From Deltaproteobacteria bacterium (lineage in GTDB: Bacteria; Myxococcota; XYA12-FULL-58-9), in NCBI GenBank assembly GCA_016218825.1, contig JACRCV010000089.1, forward strand, positions 1 to 52,106: 52,106 nt of DNA. The letters run 5' to 3'. A program made the position numbers and the translations under genes. Under the pieces are notes generated by a model that made no database searches, was not told the DNA's origin, and was given only the letters and a program-made list of their open reading frames with translations. Positions 16,004-24,814 of this stretch are shown one piece after another. Each line of letters starts with the position of its first letter. Within the stretch, counting starts at the first letter, position 1.

Positions 16004-16298
16004 CATCGATCCCCAGGGAGGCGAGCTTGCGCGCCAGCCCCTCCGGCGTGTTCAGCGTGTGCACGTAGCCGTCCTCGTGCTCGTAGGAGATCAGGCCACC
16101 GCCCGCCGGGAAACGAACCACGAGCACCGGATGCTTCGCGCGCGCCGAGCGGTGCCGCTCCACCGGCAGCGCCGCCCCGACGAGCTGCGGCGGCGACAGC
16201 CGCGCCTTCGGGATCGTGTAGCGCCCCGGACAGCCGGGGATCGGGCGCCAGCTCCAACTCGCCCAGAACGCGTCAAATGACGTCGGCGGCTCGGACAT
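15969..16298 (-). CDS. Hypothetical protein, 109 residues
   Basis: The ATG at 16298 follows a G-rich stretch (GGGGTGGGGT). The sequence looks like a folded domain: WRPIPGCPGRYTIP near residues 17-30, then HPVLVVRFPAGGGLISYE and YVHTLNTPEGLARKLASLGI. This last motif is, from memory, common to short uncharacterised proteins of myxobacteria and relatives. There is no signal peptide and no assigned function. It overlaps the toxin gene end-to-end by 35 nt and is transcribed toward it; the MscS gene lies upstream on the same strand. Confidence 0.7.
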   Translation of the reverse strand: MSEPPTSFDAFWASWSWRPIPGCPGRYTIPKARLSPPQLVGAALPVERHRSARAKHPVLVVRFPAGGGLISYEHEDGYVHTLNTPEGLARKLASLGIDVSPTTSGPGKR

Positions 16299-16345
16299 AC
16301 CCCACCCCCCCGCCCGCCCCGAGCGAGGCGTAGACGAAGCCTGAT

Positions 16346-17458
16346 TCAGCGAGACGGCTGTTTGGGCCCGAGCTCGGTCGGGGTTGACGGCAGCGCGGCG
16401 AAGCGCGCCCCGGCGGCAGCCACGACGTCGATGGCCTGGAGCAGCACCGCCTCGCGCCGGCGCAGGAACTCGTCCCAGTCGATGGTGTCGAACCAGGCGG
16501 TGATGCCGATCACGATCCCCTGCGGCGTGATCTCGGTGACGCGGACGCTCATCCCGTCGGCGCAGGTCTTCGGGCCCGCCGCCAACGCCTGCGTGACCTG
16601 AGCGCACACCTGCTCGAGCTGCGCCCGACTCGTGTGGTGCGCGAGGACCACCTGGGTCGCGAGGCGGATTCGATCGCGGGCCGCGAAGGTCTCGAGCCGC
16701 ATCTCGGCGAGCTTGCCGTTCGGGAAGCTGACGACGGTGCGGTCGAGGGTGCGGATCTTGGTGGAGCGCAAGCCGATCGCCTCCACGGTGCCGCTGACGT
16801 CGTCGACGCGGACGAGGTCGCCCTCGCGAAACGGCTGGTCGGCGCCCAGAGTGAAGGCGCCGAACAGGTTCTCCAGCGTCTTCTGCGCCGCGAGCGCGAC
16901 CGCGAGACCGCCGATGCCGAGGCCGGCGACGAGGCTCGCCACCGGATAACCGAGGGCGCCGAGCAGCGCCACGAACGCGAAGACGACGACCGTGACCTTG
17001 GCGATACGCGCCGCGAGCGGCACCAGCGCGCGTGACGCCTGGCGCTCGTGCACCCAGGCCGATTGCGCCACGGCGTGGCGCAGCACGTCGATGGCCCGGT
17101 ACGCCATGAAGAACAGCGCGAACAGCAGCATCACCCGCAGCGCGGTGCGGACGCCGTGGCCGGCCGTGGGCTCGAGGGCGAGGTAGGGCAGCGCGACCCA
17201 GGCGAGCACCACCGTCCAGGCGAGCGTCAGCGGCCGACTTGCTTGCAGCGCCAAGGCGTCGTCCCAGGTCACCCGCGTGCGGCGCGCCGCGCGCGCCAGC
17301 AGCCGGGAGGAGACGCGACCGAGCGCGACGCCGAAGAGCAGGGCGGCCGACAGCACCACCCACAGGCCCCACCACTGCCACCACAACATCCCGGCCGGGC
17401 CGGGCTCCTGGAGGAGATCGGGGAGATGGGCGCGCAGCCACTCCTGGATGGTGCTCAT
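16346..17458 (-). CDS. MscS-family mechanosensitive channel
   Basis: The ATG at 17458 has GAGG 6-7 nt upstream. The 370 residues contain about five membrane segments. The last is the Gly/Ala-rich pore helix VASLVAGLGIGGLAVALAAQKTLENLFG (about 173-200), followed by the beta domain with GDLVRVDDVSGTVEAIGLRSTKIRTLDRTVVSFPNGKL, diagnostic of MscS. The C-terminal alpha/beta part is normal. It should be an inner-membrane tension-gated channel for osmotic release. It is divergent from the methyltransferase gene, with a 99-bp spacer. Confidence 0.93.
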   Translation of the reverse strand: MSTIQEWLRAHLPDLLQEPGPAGMLWWQWWGLWVVLSAALLFGVALGRVSSRLLARAARRTRVTWDDALALQASRPLTLAWTVVLAWVALPYLALEPTAGHGVRTALRVMLLFALFFMAYRAIDVLRHAVAQSAWVHERQASRALVPLAARIAKVTVVVFAFVALLGALGYPVASLVAGLGIGGLAVALAAQKTLENLFGAFTLGADQPFREGDLVRVDDVSGTVEAIGLRSTKIRTLDRTVVSFPNGKLAEMRLETFAARDRIRLATQVVLAHHTSRAQLEQVCAQVTQALAAGPKTCADGMSVRVTEITPQGIVIGITAWFDTIDWDEFLRRREAVLLQAIDVVAAAGARFAALPSTPTELGPKQPSR

Positions 17459-17557
17459 ACGAGACCTCAGTCACAACCACGGCGGCGACGCAACCCTTGC
17501 CTTTCGAGTCGCGCCGATCAAGATCCGCCCCCCGAGAGCTTCGACCAGGAGTTGCAC

Positions 17558-18625
17558 GTGACGAGATCCGACCTTCCGGAGAGCAAGACCGCGGCGGCCG
17601 CGATCTTCGAGGCGCAGCGCCTGGCGTTCGCACCGCTCGCCTTTCAGGTGGCGCGGGTGCTGCGCGACACCGGCGTCCTCGCGGCGCTGTGCGACAGACA
17701 GGCCGGCATGGACCTCGTGGAGCTCGAGCGCCAGACCGGCCTGTCACGCTACGCGTTGCGCGTCCTCACCGAGGGCGGGCTCGCGACCGGGCTCTTGCGG
17801 CAGAAGGGCAACAAGCTGGTGTTGTCGAAGACCGGCTTCTTCGTAGAGAACGACCCGATGACCCGCGCCAACATGGACTTCGTCGGCGACGTCTGCTTCC
17901 AGGGGAGCTTCCACCTCGACGAGGCGATCCGCGCCGGCAAGCCCGCGGGGCTGAAGGTCTTCGGCGACTGGCCGACGATCTACGAGGGCCTGGCCGAGCT
18001 GCCGCCGCAGGCGAAGAAGAGCTGGTTCGCCTTCGACCACTTCTACTCCGACACCGCGTTCCCCGAGGTGCTGCCGCTGGTCTTCGCCCGCAAGCCCAAG
18101 GCGCTCTTCGACATCGGCGGCAACACCGGCCGCTTCTCCGAGGCCGCCGTCGCCTTCGATCCCGACGTCACGGTGACCATCCTCGACCTCGAAGGGCAGC
18201 TGCAGGTCGCGCTCGCGAACGCCGCCCGGCGCGGGCTGGCGGACCGGATCAAGGGCCACGCCATCAATCTGTTGGACCCGCAGGCGACGATCCCGAAGGG
18301 CGCGGACGCCATCTGGATGAGCCAGTTCCTGTGCTGCTTCGCCGAGGACGAGGTCGTGGCCATCCTGCGCCGGGCGAAAGCCGCGATGGGACCGGACGCC
18401 CGGCTGTTCATCCTCGACACCTATTGGGACCGCCAGAAGCACGACGTCGCCAAGTACTGCCTGCAGATGAGCTCGCTGTACTTCACGGTGATGGCGAACG
18501 GCAACTCGCGGATGTACCACTCGCAAGACATCTTGGACTGCGTGAAGACCGCGGGCCTGAGCGTGACGCGGCAGACCGACCACCTCGGGGTGAGCCACAC
18601 GTTGTTCGAGTGCCGGCGGGGGTAG
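17558..18625 (+). CDS. O-methyltransferase-like SAM-dependent methyltransferase
   Basis: The GTG at 17558 has AGGAG 7 nt upstream, giving 355 residues. An N-terminal winged-helix/dimerisation region (FQVARVLRDTGVLAALCD ... GLSRYALRVLTEGGLATGLL) precedes a Rossmann domain with motif I LFDIGGNTGRFSEAA (about 185-199), TILDLEGQL and the acidic IWMSQFLCCFAEDEVV. This is the layout of hydroxyindole/caffeate-type O-methyltransferases, often found in secondary metabolism. No biosynthetic cluster is visible around it, so the substrate is unknown. Confidence 0.88.
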   Translation: MTRSDLPESKTAAAAIFEAQRLAFAPLAFQVARVLRDTGVLAALCDRQAGMDLVELERQTGLSRYALRVLTEGGLATGLLRQKGNKLVLSKTGFFVENDPMTRANMDFVGDVCFQGSFHLDEAIRAGKPAGLKVFGDWPTIYEGLAELPPQAKKSWFAFDHFYSDTAFPEVLPLVFARKPKALFDIGGNTGRFSEAAVAFDPDVTVTILDLEGQLQVALANAARRGLADRIKGHAINLLDPQATIPKGADAIWMSQFLCCFAEDEVVAILRRAKAAMGPDARLFILDTYWDRQKHDVAKYCLQMSSLYFTVMANGNSRMYHSQDILDCVKTAGLSVTRQTDHLGVSHTLFECRRG

Positions 18626-18638
18626 CGGCAGCCACACC

Positions 18639-18653
18639 TGGCACCGAGTTTGC
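18639..18653 (+). promoter_or_regulatory. Sigma-54 (-24/-12) promoter
   Basis: TGGCACCGAGTTTGC matches the RpoN consensus TGGCAC-N5-TTGC exactly. The -24 GG (18640-18641) and -12 GC (18652-18653) are spaced by 10 nt. It lies 14 nt after the methyltransferase stop and about 29 nt before the GTG of the next gene, predicting a start near 18665 and a short leader containing GGGATGAG. An AAA+ activator should be required. Confidence 0.6.
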
Positions 18654-18681
18654 GCTGTGATATCCTCGGGATGAGACTCTC

Positions 18682-20256
18682 GTGGCTACCGCAGCGTTCC
18701 ATCGACCAAGACCTCGACGCCTCGGCGTGGCGCCCGCCGCCCTCGTCGTCGTGTGGAGCGCGGCCTGCGGCAAGGAGACCCCCACCGCGACCCCGGTCAT
18801 GGACGCGGACGCCGAGCAGTCGCGGCTCTACGTCGATCGGGTGACCGGGGTGGCCGCGGACGGCGTCGACAAGGCCAACATCCGCGTCGAGCTCAAGAAC
18901 CGCCGGCACGAGGCCCTGGTCGACCGCGAGGTCATGCTGATGGCGACGCCGTCGGACGTGCTGCTGGCGCAAGCCGCGGCCTTCACCGACGCCGACGGGG
19001 TCGTGACCGGCACGGTCGCCGCGACCCGGCTCGTCACCGTGACGATCTCGGCGATCGTCGACCCGGTGTCGACCGGGCTCGAGCTCGCCGACCATCCGAC
19101 CGTGGAGTTCGTGCTCCCGGCAGGCAGCGAGGCGCCGGTGCTCGGGCCGTTGCGCCTCGGGACGACGACGTCGACGACGATCGAGATCTTGCAGCCGACG
19201 CTCTCGACCGCCGGGTTCCCGACGCCGACGATCAGCGCCTTCGTGGGGGTCGACGGCACGATCGCGGTCGCAAACGGCGTCGTGACCGGAGCGAGCCAGG
19301 GTCCGGTGGACGCAGCCACCGCCGGCGTCACCTTCCACGACCTCGGCGCCGCCACCGCGCACCGGGTGATCGTCGTCGCCCAAAACCTCGTCGCCAGCTC
19401 CACCGCCTGGACCCTCGCCACCACCTTCGACCTGCCGATGCAGCTCTGGACCGACCACACCCCGGTCAACCAGGGCTGCACCAAGACCCAGGCCGACCGG
19501 GTGACCTGCGCGCTCACCGAGGGCACCGCGGCGCTGGCGCTCAAGGGCGGCGCCTCGCAGCCGGAGCGCCTGGTGGTGACGAACGGCACCGGGACGCCGC
19601 TGCAGCTCGACGTGGTGACGCCGACCGCGGCCGCCGCCGCCGAGGTGACGCTGTGCGTGTTCCTCGACGAGTTCGCCCGTTCGCAGACGACCCTCGGCAC
19701 CGGCGAGGTAGGGTGTGTCCGGCAGCTCAGCACCACGTACCCGACGCTGCGCTGGCGCGCCGGCACCCAAACCGGCCTGGCGGTACAGCCGGGGGCGACG
19801 CTCTACATCGCGACCTTCGGCGCCCCGTACGTCGACCACCGGGTGCAGCTGACGACCCGGGCGCTGACGAACGGCGTGCTCGCGGCGCGGCAGCCGAAGA
19901 CCTTGGCCACCTACCCCTGCTCGGGTGTGCCGACCACCTCGACGTGGAGCGTCTGGAAGAACTACGGCCAGGCGGCGTGGGTGGTGGGCGGGGCTTCGAT
20001 CGATGCCTACTCGCCGACCGCGGGCGCGGCGCTGGCCCAGGTCACGAGCGCCTGCGTCGTCCTCCAGGACGACCAGCTCGTCGAGCGCTGGCGCTCCTGC
20101 AGCAACACCGGCGGCGTGGCGGCGAACGTGAGCGGCAACGTGATGTTCGTGGCGCAGAACGTGTTGCCCAGCTGGTCCATCGCCGTCCAGGCGACCAACA
20201 CCTGCCCGTCCGGGCGTGGCAGCTGGGGCTACAACGCCTACCTCTGGATCTGGTAG
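18682..20256 (+). CDS. Lipoprotein with bacterial Ig-like (Big_1/invasin-type) domain
   Basis: The GTG at 18682 gives 524 residues. A signal peptide ends in lipobox WSAAC|GK (about Cys29). Residues about 48-135 (YVDRVTGVAADGVDKANIRVELKN ... TDADGVVTGTVAATRL) look like a Big_1 domain as in intimin/invasin. A Thr-rich beta region with a fibronectin-like stretch follows, then a C-terminal module of about 120 residues containing WSVWKNYGQAAWVVGG. It is probably outer-membrane anchored. An ATG at 18671 is in another frame and gives only a short unconvincing ORF. It lies just downstream of a sigma-54 promoter. Confidence 0.82.
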   Translation: MATAAFHRPRPRRLGVAPAALVVVWSAACGKETPTATPVMDADAEQSRLYVDRVTGVAADGVDKANIRVELKNRRHEALVDREVMLMATPSDVLLAQAAAFTDADGVVTGTVAATRLVTVTISAIVDPVSTGLELADHPTVEFVLPAGSEAPVLGPLRLGTTTSTTIEILQPTLSTAGFPTPTISAFVGVDGTIAVANGVVTGASQGPVDAATAGVTFHDLGAATAHRVIVVAQNLVASSTAWTLATTFDLPMQLWTDHTPVNQGCTKTQADRVTCALTEGTAALALKGGASQPERLVVTNGTGTPLQLDVVTPTAAAAAEVTLCVFLDEFARSQTTLGTGEVGCVRQLSTTYPTLRWRAGTQTGLAVQPGATLYIATFGAPYVDHRVQLTTRALTNGVLAARQPKTLATYPCSGVPTTSTWSVWKNYGQAAWVVGGASIDAYSPTAGAALAQVTSACVVLQDDQLVERWRSCSNTGGVAANVSGNVMFVAQNVLPSWSIAVQATNTCPSGRGSWGYNAYLWIW

Positions 20257-20290
20257 CCGCCGGTCTCTTCTCCCGCGGCGTGACCGGCGC

Positions 20291-20776
20291 TCAGGGCGAG
20301 TCGCAGGTGTCGGTGCACACGCCGCTGCCGCAGGTACAGCCGCCGCCGTCGTAGAGCGCGCGGCTGCAGAAGCCCGAAGCGATGCAGCAGCTGTCGCCGC
20401 GGCCCGGGAGCTCCTGGACGTCGACGGCGCCGGCGGCGCTGATGCTGCCTTGCGCGTCGTAGCCCAACACCACCACCCGGAAGCTGCCGCGCCGCGGCAC
20501 CGCCGGCAGCGTCACTTCCGTGCCGTCGAAGGGCTCGCGCACCCGCCCGGCCTCGGCGCCGCTTTGCATCACGGTGACCTCGAGGAGCCCACCGGCGAGG
20601 GCGCCGAAGGGCTGATCGGCGCCGCAGGCGACGAGGCCGACGCGCAACGACGCCTCGCCGCACGCCGCCGCACTCACCGCCGCCAGCAAGACCAAGGTCG
20701 ACGCCCACCGCCCCGAGCGCCCGCGTCGCTGTCGACCGCACCGGTGCGGTCCACCACCGTTGCCGCAAAGCGTCAT
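20291..20776 (-). CDS. Small Cys-rich lipoprotein
   Basis: The ATG at 20776 gives 161 residues. A basic N-terminus is followed by STLVLLAAVSAAAC|GE, a clear lipobox. Residues 50-115 form a beta domain (GGLLEVTVMQSGAEAG ... GSFRVVVLGYDAQG). The tail is rich in Cys (DSCCIASGFCSRALYDGGGCTCGSGVC). The family is not recognised. It is divergent from the first of the two large Cys-repeat lipoproteins (63-bp spacer) and convergent with the Ig-like lipoprotein, so it may belong to the same surface group. Confidence 0.7.
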   Translation of the reverse strand: MTLCGNGGGPHRCGRQRRGRSGRWASTLVLLAAVSAAACGEASLRVGLVACGADQPFGALAGGLLEVTVMQSGAEAGRVREPFDGTEVTLPAVPRRGSFRVVVLGYDAQGSISAAGAVDVQELPGRGDSCCIASGFCSRALYDGGGCTCGSGVCTDTCDSP

Positions 20777-20824
20777 CCCGACTCGCCACGGGGGAGTGCA
20801 AAACGTCCGCGCCCGCCCGGGTTC

Positions 20825-20833
20825 TGCTACCAT
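20825..20833 (+). promoter_or_regulatory. Candidate extended -10 promoter
   Basis: TG-C-TACCAT fits an extended -10 element and lies 6 nt before the ATG at 20840. There is no ribosome-binding site between, so a leaderless transcript is possible. No -35 hexamer is evident. Confidence 0.35.
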
Positions 20834-20839
20834 AGCACC

Positions 20840-22924
20840 ATGCCCTGCCGAGGCCACGCACCGGCCAACGTCGTCCCAACGCTCGCGTTCGCGTTCGCGG
20901 CGACTGCCTGCTCGAGCACGGTGACGAGCTCGGCCAACATCGCCTGCAACGTCGCGGCCGACTGCGGCGACGTCGGGATCTGCATCGCCGGGCTGTGCCG
21001 CGCCGACCTGATGTGCGTCCCGGGCGCGACCCTGCTCTGCCAATGCGAGGACGGCCGGCCGGGAGGCCAGGCGTGCGCCGCCGACGGCTCGGCGTACGCG
21101 AGCTGCGATTGCAGCTGCGCGCCGGAGTGCAGCGGCCGCCTATGTGGCGCCGATCCGCGCTGCGGCATCGCCTGCGGCGAATGCAACCGCGACCAGAGCT
21201 GTGCAGAAGACACCGGCCAGTGCGTCGGCGGCTGCCTGTCGGGGTGCATCGGCAGACAGTGCGGACCGGATCCGACCGGCTGCCAGGCGTCGTGCGGCAG
21301 CTGTGACCCGGACCAGACCTGCGACGATGGCGGTGCCTGCCGCGGCGGCACCTGCGAGCCCGACTGCGCGCAGATGATCTGCGGCCAGGACCCCCGCTGC
21401 GGCAAGAGCTGCGGCACCTGCGCCGGCACCCAGCAGTGCAACCTCGGCGCCTGTACCGGCTGTGACAAGGACTGCACCGGGATGAGCTGCGGCCTCGACC
21501 CGCGCTGCAACCAGAGCTGCGGCACCTGCCAGGACGGGTACGTGTGCGACACCGGCAACTGCCGCTGCGTCAAGCTCTGCGACGGCCGACAGTGCGGCCC
21601 GGACCCGCGCTGTGGCGAGAGCTGCGGCAGCTGCAACAACGAGCAGTCCTGCAGCGCCGCCGGCCAGTGCCTGTGCGCCAAGCTCTGCGACGGCCGACAG
21701 TGCGGCCCGGACCCGCGCTGTGGCGAGAGCTGCGGCGGCTGCACCGGCATCGACCAGTGCAACGCCGCCGGCCGCTGCTACACCCCGACGACCTGCAACC
21801 TCACGGTGACGCCGATGCTGCTCGGCAACCAGACCACGGTCTACAGCATCGCCGCGTCCTCGAACGGCAGCGGCTGCAGCGTGTCGCAGGGCGGCACCCT
21901 GATCGCCTCGGGCTGCAACATCAGCGGCTACACGATCGAAGGCTGGCGCTTCGCCGGCCACAGCCCGGGCTCGAAGCAGTTCGTGTTCAACGTCGCGAGC
22001 GGCCCGAACGGCGCCACCAGCTGCGCTGCCGTGGTCGTCGTCCAAGACTCCCCCTGGTGCACGGCGTGGGCGACACCGACCGCCGGCGACCAGAACACCA
22101 CCTTCGCGCTGTCCGCGGACTCGAACGCCACGAGCTGTCTGTGGCAGATCGACCAAGGCCAGAAGGTCGCCGGCGCCTGCACCGCCGCCAACGTGCCGTT
22201 CCAGGGCTTCGCGGTCGCCGGCCACGACACCTTCAACCCGCCGTCGGCGGCCAACCCGCACTGGGTCCATCTCTACGTGCTGAACGGCAGCAACCAGGAG
22301 GTGGCGAGCTGCAGCGCCGGCCTCAGCGTCAGGAACGCGCCGTGGTGCACCGTTTCGATCGCGCCGACCTCGGGCGACCAGAACACCAGCTTCGCGCTGA
22401 CCGCGGACTCGAACGGCAGCAACTGTCAGTGGCAGATCGATTCCGGCACCACGGTCGCCGGGCCCTGCACCGCGGCGAGCGTACCGTTCCAGGGCTTCAG
22501 CGTCGCCGGCCACGACACCTTCAGCCCGCCGTCGGCCGCGAACCTCCACACCGCCCGTCTCCTGCTGCTAAACGGCAGCAACGTCGAGGTCGCGAGCTGC
22601 GCGGCGAGCCTCAGCGTCGCGAACGCGCCGTGGTGCTACGTCGCGCTCGTCAACGCCACGACCGGCGCGGTGCTGACGAGTGTCGCGGCCACCGACTACG
22701 TCAAGATCGTCATCGACAACAACGGCACCTCGAGCTGCGCCCTCAATTGGTGGCTCAACGGTGCCGGCCAGGCGCCGGTGACGCTCGCGTGCGGCGCCTA
22801 TGCCAGTGACCCGTTCTATGGCTCGGGGCTCGGCGCCGGGAGCTACACGCTCGGCGTCAGCGCGCCCTACACCTCGGCGGGCGGCGCCGCGAGCTGCCCC
22901 AACGCGAGCTTCACCAGGTACTAG
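20840..22924 (+). CDS. Large Cys-rich repeat lipoprotein A
   Basis: The ATG at 20840 gives 694 residues. The signal peptide ends at LAFAFAATAC|SS. A Cys-rich N-terminal part is followed by six repeats of about 36 residues with eight Cys each; consensus C..xCxGRxCGPDPRCGxSCGxC......C....GxC (about residues 95-310). Then come about four beta-sandwich modules with repeated SNGSNCQWQI / FQGFSVAGHDTF patterns, each with a Cys pair. It is clearly exported and probably disulphide-rich on the cell surface; the function is unknown. It is the paralogue of the next gene, which follows after 10 nt, so the two are an operon. Repeats 5 and 6 contain a 58-bp DNA identity. Confidence 0.88.
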   Translation: MPCRGHAPANVVPTLAFAFAATACSSTVTSSANIACNVAADCGDVGICIAGLCRADLMCVPGATLLCQCEDGRPGGQACAADGSAYASCDCSCAPECSGRLCGADPRCGIACGECNRDQSCAEDTGQCVGGCLSGCIGRQCGPDPTGCQASCGSCDPDQTCDDGGACRGGTCEPDCAQMICGQDPRCGKSCGTCAGTQQCNLGACTGCDKDCTGMSCGLDPRCNQSCGTCQDGYVCDTGNCRCVKLCDGRQCGPDPRCGESCGSCNNEQSCSAAGQCLCAKLCDGRQCGPDPRCGESCGGCTGIDQCNAAGRCYTPTTCNLTVTPMLLGNQTTVYSIAASSNGSGCSVSQGGTLIASGCNISGYTIEGWRFAGHSPGSKQFVFNVASGPNGATSCAAVVVVQDSPWCTAWATPTAGDQNTTFALSADSNATSCLWQIDQGQKVAGACTAANVPFQGFAVAGHDTFNPPSAANPHWVHLYVLNGSNQEVASCSAGLSVRNAPWCTVSIAPTSGDQNTSFALTADSNGSNCQWQIDSGTTVAGPCTAASVPFQGFSVAGHDTFSPPSAANLHTARLLLLNGSNVEVASCAASLSVANAPWCYVALVNATTGAVLTSVAATDYVKIVIDNNGTSSCALNWWLNGAGQAPVTLACGAYASDPFYGSGLGAGSYTLGVSAPYTSAGGAASCPNASFTRY
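21571..21736. repeat. 58-bp direct repeat inside lipoprotein A gene (period 108 bp)
   Basis: Positions 21571-21628 and 21679-21736 are identical. They encode KLCDGRQCGPDPRCGESCG in repeats 5 and 6. The 108-bp period equals one 36-codon repeat unit, showing recent unit duplication or gene conversion. Confidence 0.9.
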
Positions 22925-22934
22925 GAGGAGCAGG

Positions 22935-24779
22935 GTGCGCACCGCGAGGAGGTTGGCTTCGGTCGGGCAAAGCAGGCGACCGGCGGGCGTCGTGCTCACG
23001 GCCTGTGGCCTCGTTGCCGGCGGTTGCACCAGCGTCGCCGCGAACCCGTACAACATCACCTGCTTGACCGACGCCGACTGCGGCGACACCTCGTTGTGCG
23101 TCGCCGGGCTGTGCCGCGACGATCTCGCCTGCGTGCCGGGGGAGACGAGCTTGTGCACCTGCGCCGACGGCCGCCTCGGGGGGACGACCTGTGATCCGGC
23201 GGGGCTCTCGCAGACCCCGTGCGACTGCAGCTGCGCGCCCGCCTGCGCCGGTCGGCTGTGCGGCAGTGACGCGCGCTGCAACGTCGTCTGCGGCCGCTGC
23301 AACCGCGACCAGCAATGCCAGAGCGACACCGGTCAGTGCGCCGGCGGCTGTCTGTCGGGCTGTGCGGGCCGGCAGTGCGGGCCGGATCCGTCCGCCTGCC
23401 TGGCGAGCTGCGGCAGCTGCAGCCCGGATCAAACCTGCGACGCGAACGGCCAGTGCAAGGGCGGCGCCTGCGAGCCCGACTGTTCGCAGATGGTGTGCGG
23501 CCTGGACCCGCGCTGCAGCCAGAGCTGCGGCACCTGCGCCGGCACGCAGCAGTGCGACCTCGGCGTCTGCACCGGCTGCGACAAGGACTGCAGCGGCATG
23601 ACCTGCGGCCTGGATCCGAAGTGCAGCATGAGCTGCGGCAGCTGCGCCGACGGCTACGTCTGCGAGGTCGGTCACTGCACCTGCGTGCCGAATTGCGCCG
23701 GGCGGGTCTGCGGCCCCGACCCGCGCTGCGGCGTGAGCTGCGGCGGCTGCAACAGCGACCAGATGTGCACCGCCGCCGGCCAGTGTGTGTGCGCCCCGAC
23801 CTGCGGGACACGGGAGTGCGGCCCGGATCCGCGCTGCGGCACGAGCTGCGGCACCTGCAGCGGCATCAAGCGCTGCAGCACCGGCGGCAGCTGCTACACA
23901 CCGACGACCTGTTCGTTCACGATCAGTCCGGCCGCCGGCAACCAGAACACCGACTTCTACGCCTACACCTCGACGAACGGCAGCAACTGCGCGGTGAGCT
24001 TTGACGGTCAGACGCCGATGGCCTTCGCGTGCAGCAACAACCCCAAGGTGTTCAAAGGCTTCGAGGTCGCCGGGCACACGCCGGGCTACAAGCTCATCAC
24101 GTTCTACGTCGGCGCCGGCCCGAACGGCGCCGTGAGCTGCACCGCGCCGATCACCGTCACCGACTCGCTGTGGTGCAGGACGTGGTGGGAGTCGGCGTTT
24201 ACCGGCACGCAGCTGTCGCAGTACCGCGTCGCCTGGGACTCGAACGGCAGCAGCTGCACCCGCCGCTTCTCCGCCGGCGACTGGACCGCGGCCGCGGCGG
24301 TCAGCTGCGGGCCCGCCGCGATCGACTACTTGGGGAGAAACGTCGCCGGCCACGACAGCTTCAGCCCGGCGGCCGGCACCAACACCTACACCTTCTTCCT
24401 GCAAGCCACCTCGACGCGCTTCGCCGGCGCCGCCGACTGCCAGCCGACCTTCGCGGTGACCAACGTCCCGTGGTGCACCCTGACGCTGTCGCCGCAGAGC
24501 TTCAGGGCCACGACCCCGGTCACCTACGAGCTCGACAACAACGGCATCGTCAGCGCCGGCTCGAGCAACTGCACCTACGACTGGACCGTGGACGACGGGA
24601 CCGGAAACGTCGTCGTCGTCGGCACCCCGAACGGGCCCTACGAGTGCGGCCACATCGGCCCGGTGTCGGGCGTCGGCACCGACTTCCCGGTGGGCAGCAA
24701 CGTCTTCACCCTGCACGTCAACACCAGCACCGCCGGCTCCGGGACCAGCTGCACGATCAACTTCACGCGGACGAACTGA
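22935..24779 (+). CDS. Large Cys-rich repeat lipoprotein B (paralogue of A)
   Basis: The GTG at 22935 has a strong AGGAGGAG overlapping the stop of gene A, giving 614 residues. Lipobox GLVAGGC|TS follows a signal peptide. The same layout as A follows: a Cys-rich head, six 8-Cys repeats (for instance CAGRVCGPDPRCGVSCGGC) and a C-terminal set of about three beta modules with SNGSxC and VAGHDSF motifs. Units correspond one-to-one with A, so the whole gene was duplicated after the six-repeat array formed. The function is unknown; surface adhesion or predation-related roles are speculation. Confidence 0.88.
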   Translation: MRTARRLASVGQSRRPAGVVLTACGLVAGGCTSVAANPYNITCLTDADCGDTSLCVAGLCRDDLACVPGETSLCTCADGRLGGTTCDPAGLSQTPCDCSCAPACAGRLCGSDARCNVVCGRCNRDQQCQSDTGQCAGGCLSGCAGRQCGPDPSACLASCGSCSPDQTCDANGQCKGGACEPDCSQMVCGLDPRCSQSCGTCAGTQQCDLGVCTGCDKDCSGMTCGLDPKCSMSCGSCADGYVCEVGHCTCVPNCAGRVCGPDPRCGVSCGGCNSDQMCTAAGQCVCAPTCGTRECGPDPRCGTSCGTCSGIKRCSTGGSCYTPTTCSFTISPAAGNQNTDFYAYTSTNGSNCAVSFDGQTPMAFACSNNPKVFKGFEVAGHTPGYKLITFYVGAGPNGAVSCTAPITVTDSLWCRTWWESAFTGTQLSQYRVAWDSNGSSCTRRFSAGDWTAAAAVSCGPAAIDYLGRNVAGHDSFSPAAGTNTYTFFLQATSTRFAGAADCQPTFAVTNVPWCTLTLSPQSFRATTPVTYELDNNGIVSAGSSNCTYDWTVDDGTGNVVVVGTPNGPYECGHIGPVSGVGTDFPVGSNVFTLHVNTSTAGSGTSCTINFTRTN

Positions 24780-24814
24780 GGGCGACGCGTTTCAGCGCCC
24801 GTCGGCGCCCGGCC

